Shown here in pieces: positions 51,570 to 52,986 of a stretch of DNA of 52,986 bases (the stretch's first letter is position 1; the number at the start of each line of letters is the position of its first letter). This stretch comes from Chara braunii (taxonomy: Eukaryota; Streptophyta; Charophyceae; Charales; Characeae), in NCBI GenBank assembly GCA_003427395.1, contig BFEA01000068.1, positions 3,221,173 through 3,274,158 on the forward strand, in the 5' to 3' direction. The position numbers and the translations under genes are program-made. A model generated the notes under the pieces. The model was not told where the DNA came from, did no database searches, and was given only the letters and a program-made list of their open reading frames with translations.

Positions 51570-51908
51570 ATCCCTGGTCACCTGCGCACTTACTCTGTTT
51601 TTCACGCCTCAAAGCTTGCACCTTTCGCTGAGACAGATCAATTTCCTTCACGAAGATCGATGCTGCCCCCAACCATGGATGGCCACGTGGACATCGACGA
51701 CATTTTGGAACATAGAGACATGCCTGTTCCCAGACCTCTTGGCAGAGGAAGACCTCCAAAACCCAAGAGAGAATACAGAGTCAGATTCAGGCATCACACA
51801 GATCCAAAAGAAGATCGGTGGTTCACCAGAGAGGAACTGATTGAAACAGCACCTCAGGTGGTGGCTGAATATGAAAGACAGCAAAAGGGGAAGGCACCTG
51901 CGAAGTAA
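51570..51908 (+). pseudogene. Ty3 integrase C-terminal chromodomain-like part
   Basis: In the same frame after the TGA: IPGHLRTYSVFHASKLAPFA, then DIDDILEHRDMP, REYRVRFRHHTDPKEDRWFT and REELIETAPQVVAEYER. The order V/IDxILxHR ... EYxVxF ... W ... EL is that of the chromodomains at the end of chromovirus integrases, which tether insertion to chromatin. The cage residues are only partly recognisable. Confidence 0.7.
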
Positions 51909-52986
51909 GCATGTTACATCTTCGACTCACACGGGTCCTACCGGACCCGACTTAGGGCCGGAGGGACACACCAGGGCCTAAAGGCCCGACCTTTGGGGTT
52001 TACAGGCCCTAAAGGCCTGATTTTGGACTATCACCCATCGGGTAGGCCCAAACGACACTTCGTTTGGGCCTGGCGGCGCTCTTGAAGCTGCCGCCCGCCG
52101 ATTGAGGCTGAACCATCCATCTGGACGGTTCAGGGTCTGGCCTGGCCTCGCAGCATTGAGGCCAGACCATTGCCCACCGGTATAAGTACCGGTATCCGCC
52201 TCAGTAGTGGGATCGGCCTACCGGAACTCTACCGGCACGGCATGGTCAGTGCTAGTGCACTGTTTGATGCGCTAAACTTAGCACAGGGGCTGAAGCAGGA
52301 GCGCAGCATAGCGCAGCAGCGAGCGGAGCAGCAGCGGGCGACTGAGCTTGCACGGCGGTTATTACCGCCTCAGGTATCGGGAGCTTGGAGGGTCTCTCCT
52401 CCTCTCCCTCGCCAGTCCCCTCTCTCTCTCTCTCCTCTTCCTCCTTCTTCTTCTTCTTCTTCTTCTTCTTCTTCTTCTTCTTCTTCTTCTTCTTCTTCTT
52501 CTTCTTCAGATTGGAGACTATCCAGTTGGACAGAGATCAGAGTTGGATTTCGGTGATACGAGACTGTGGTACTTACCTGATTGGAGACTTGGAGATTGTT
52601 GAGGTTGATACTCGGCTGCATCACAGTTGGACACCGGTTACATCTGGACTCTGTTATCTCCGACATTGGTGACCTTTGGTCCTCGACATTTTGATATTGT
52701 TATATGACATTCTGGACTACCATTTCGGAGACCTATCAGACTCTATCTTTGTGACCTATCGGTGTGATCTACCTCCCACCTCCTTCGTCTCTCCTCCCAC
52801 CTTTCATCTGTGTATGTGTGTACGGGATCTGGGTATCGTCTATGAATGACCCAGACCCCACCATCTCATGATTGTACGTGTGTGGAGTGACGCCATGTAA
52901 GTCAGTTGGTGTGAGTCGGTCTATGTGAGTCAGTTCGTTATCAGACTTCCGCTGCATAAATGCTCATCCTATATTGGTTGATCTTT
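51909..52986 (+). other. Candidate 3' LTR and downstream DNA
   Basis: A purine-rich AGACAGCAAAAGGGGAAGG (51877-51895) could be the polypurine tract, and TGTTACATCTTCGACTC (51915) has an LTR-like start. GGTATAAGTACCGG (52178-52191) could be its TATA box. GGGCCT words recall 39834-40020. Because no 5' partner was found and the window ends here, the LTR cannot be bounded. Confidence 0.4.
52440..52508. repeat. (TTC)n microsatellite
   Basis: About 22 TTC units, preceded by a CT-rich stretch. The poly-S, poly-F and poly-E frames here are artefacts. Confidence 0.95.

Larger units (their letters stand above)
46345..51908 (+). mobile_element. Ty3/gypsy retrotransposon, decayed, chromovirus-like order
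   Basis: Domain order is gag, zinc knuckle, protease, reverse transcriptase, RNase H, integrase, chromodomain-like end, which is the Ty3/gypsy order. Six or more in-frame stops (mostly TGA), two frame changes and a 12-bp tandem duplication (49881-49904) break pol. No 5' LTR was found in the window. The copy is not functional. Confidence 0.92.

Overview
The window is eukaryotic nuclear DNA, almost certainly from a plant-lineage genome. I found no cellular host gene, rRNA or intact tRNA gene that I could defend. The lineage call rests on three things: plant-type telomere-like repeats (CCCTAAA), a Ty3/gypsy element with a chromodomain-like end, and LINE, PIF/Harbinger and tRNA-SINE families stacked in each other. 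The style of the repeats recalls the charophyte alga Chara; that part is a memory-based impression and is not proven by the sequence. Two N gaps (18839-18960 and 39022-39348), both at low-complexity tracts, and scattered single Ns mark a draft assembly.

Layout. 1-1279: unassigned DNA with a 26-bp minisatellite. 1280-4911: decayed plus-strand LINE (LINE-1). 4912-6058: GT-rich repeats and a minus-strand tRNA-derived retroposon. 6061-7015: fragment of another LINE (LINE-5). 7028-8396: minisatellites and CATCAT-rich DNA. 8408-13559: 5'-truncated minus-strand LINE (LINE-2), flanked by an exact 13-bp target duplication. 14150-14960: minus-strand LINE 3' end (LINE-4). 14960-15470: a short retroposon with a LINE-like tail (family C). 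16190-18801: GC-rich promoter-like DNA without a convincing gene. 18961-20189: the fullest copy of a composite retroposon with two tRNA-like units. 21141-24752: LINE tails, retroposon pieces, a 384-bp tandem duplication cut by a foldback element, and another tRNA retroposon. 24900-29300: two convergent PIF/Harbinger transposase pseudogenes. One carries a 489-bp nested insertion with a 7-bp target duplication; the other is split by a 2.5-kb TG...CA insertion that looks like a solo LTR. 29938-32400: more tRNA retroposons and a second family C copy. 32730-34006: two long palindromic MITEs. 34671-37090: LINE tails and a LINE fragment (LINE-6). 37211-38188: two small TIR elements. 38975-40868: gap, LTR-like DNA and two tandem repeat arrays. 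40899-42520: minus-strand LINE-3. 42530-43969: CAG-rich degenerate repeats and an (AAT)n tract. 46345-51908: a decayed Ty3/gypsy element with gag, protease, reverse transcriptase, RNase H, integrase and chromodomain-like parts, followed by a candidate 3' LTR.

The elements form an ecology. LINEs of one broad clade end in a conserved 3' structure containing GCTCCCC...GGAGC. Family C carries the same end, which suggests it borrows the LINE machinery. Three LINE copies also carry telomere-like G-rich repeats in their 3' UTR on the sense strand. The strongest novel candidates are this shared tail with its telomere-like arrays, the composite two-tRNA retroposon, and the nested Harbinger insertions. 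Every element protein I see is broken by stops, shifts or truncation, so nothing here is likely to be autonomous now.
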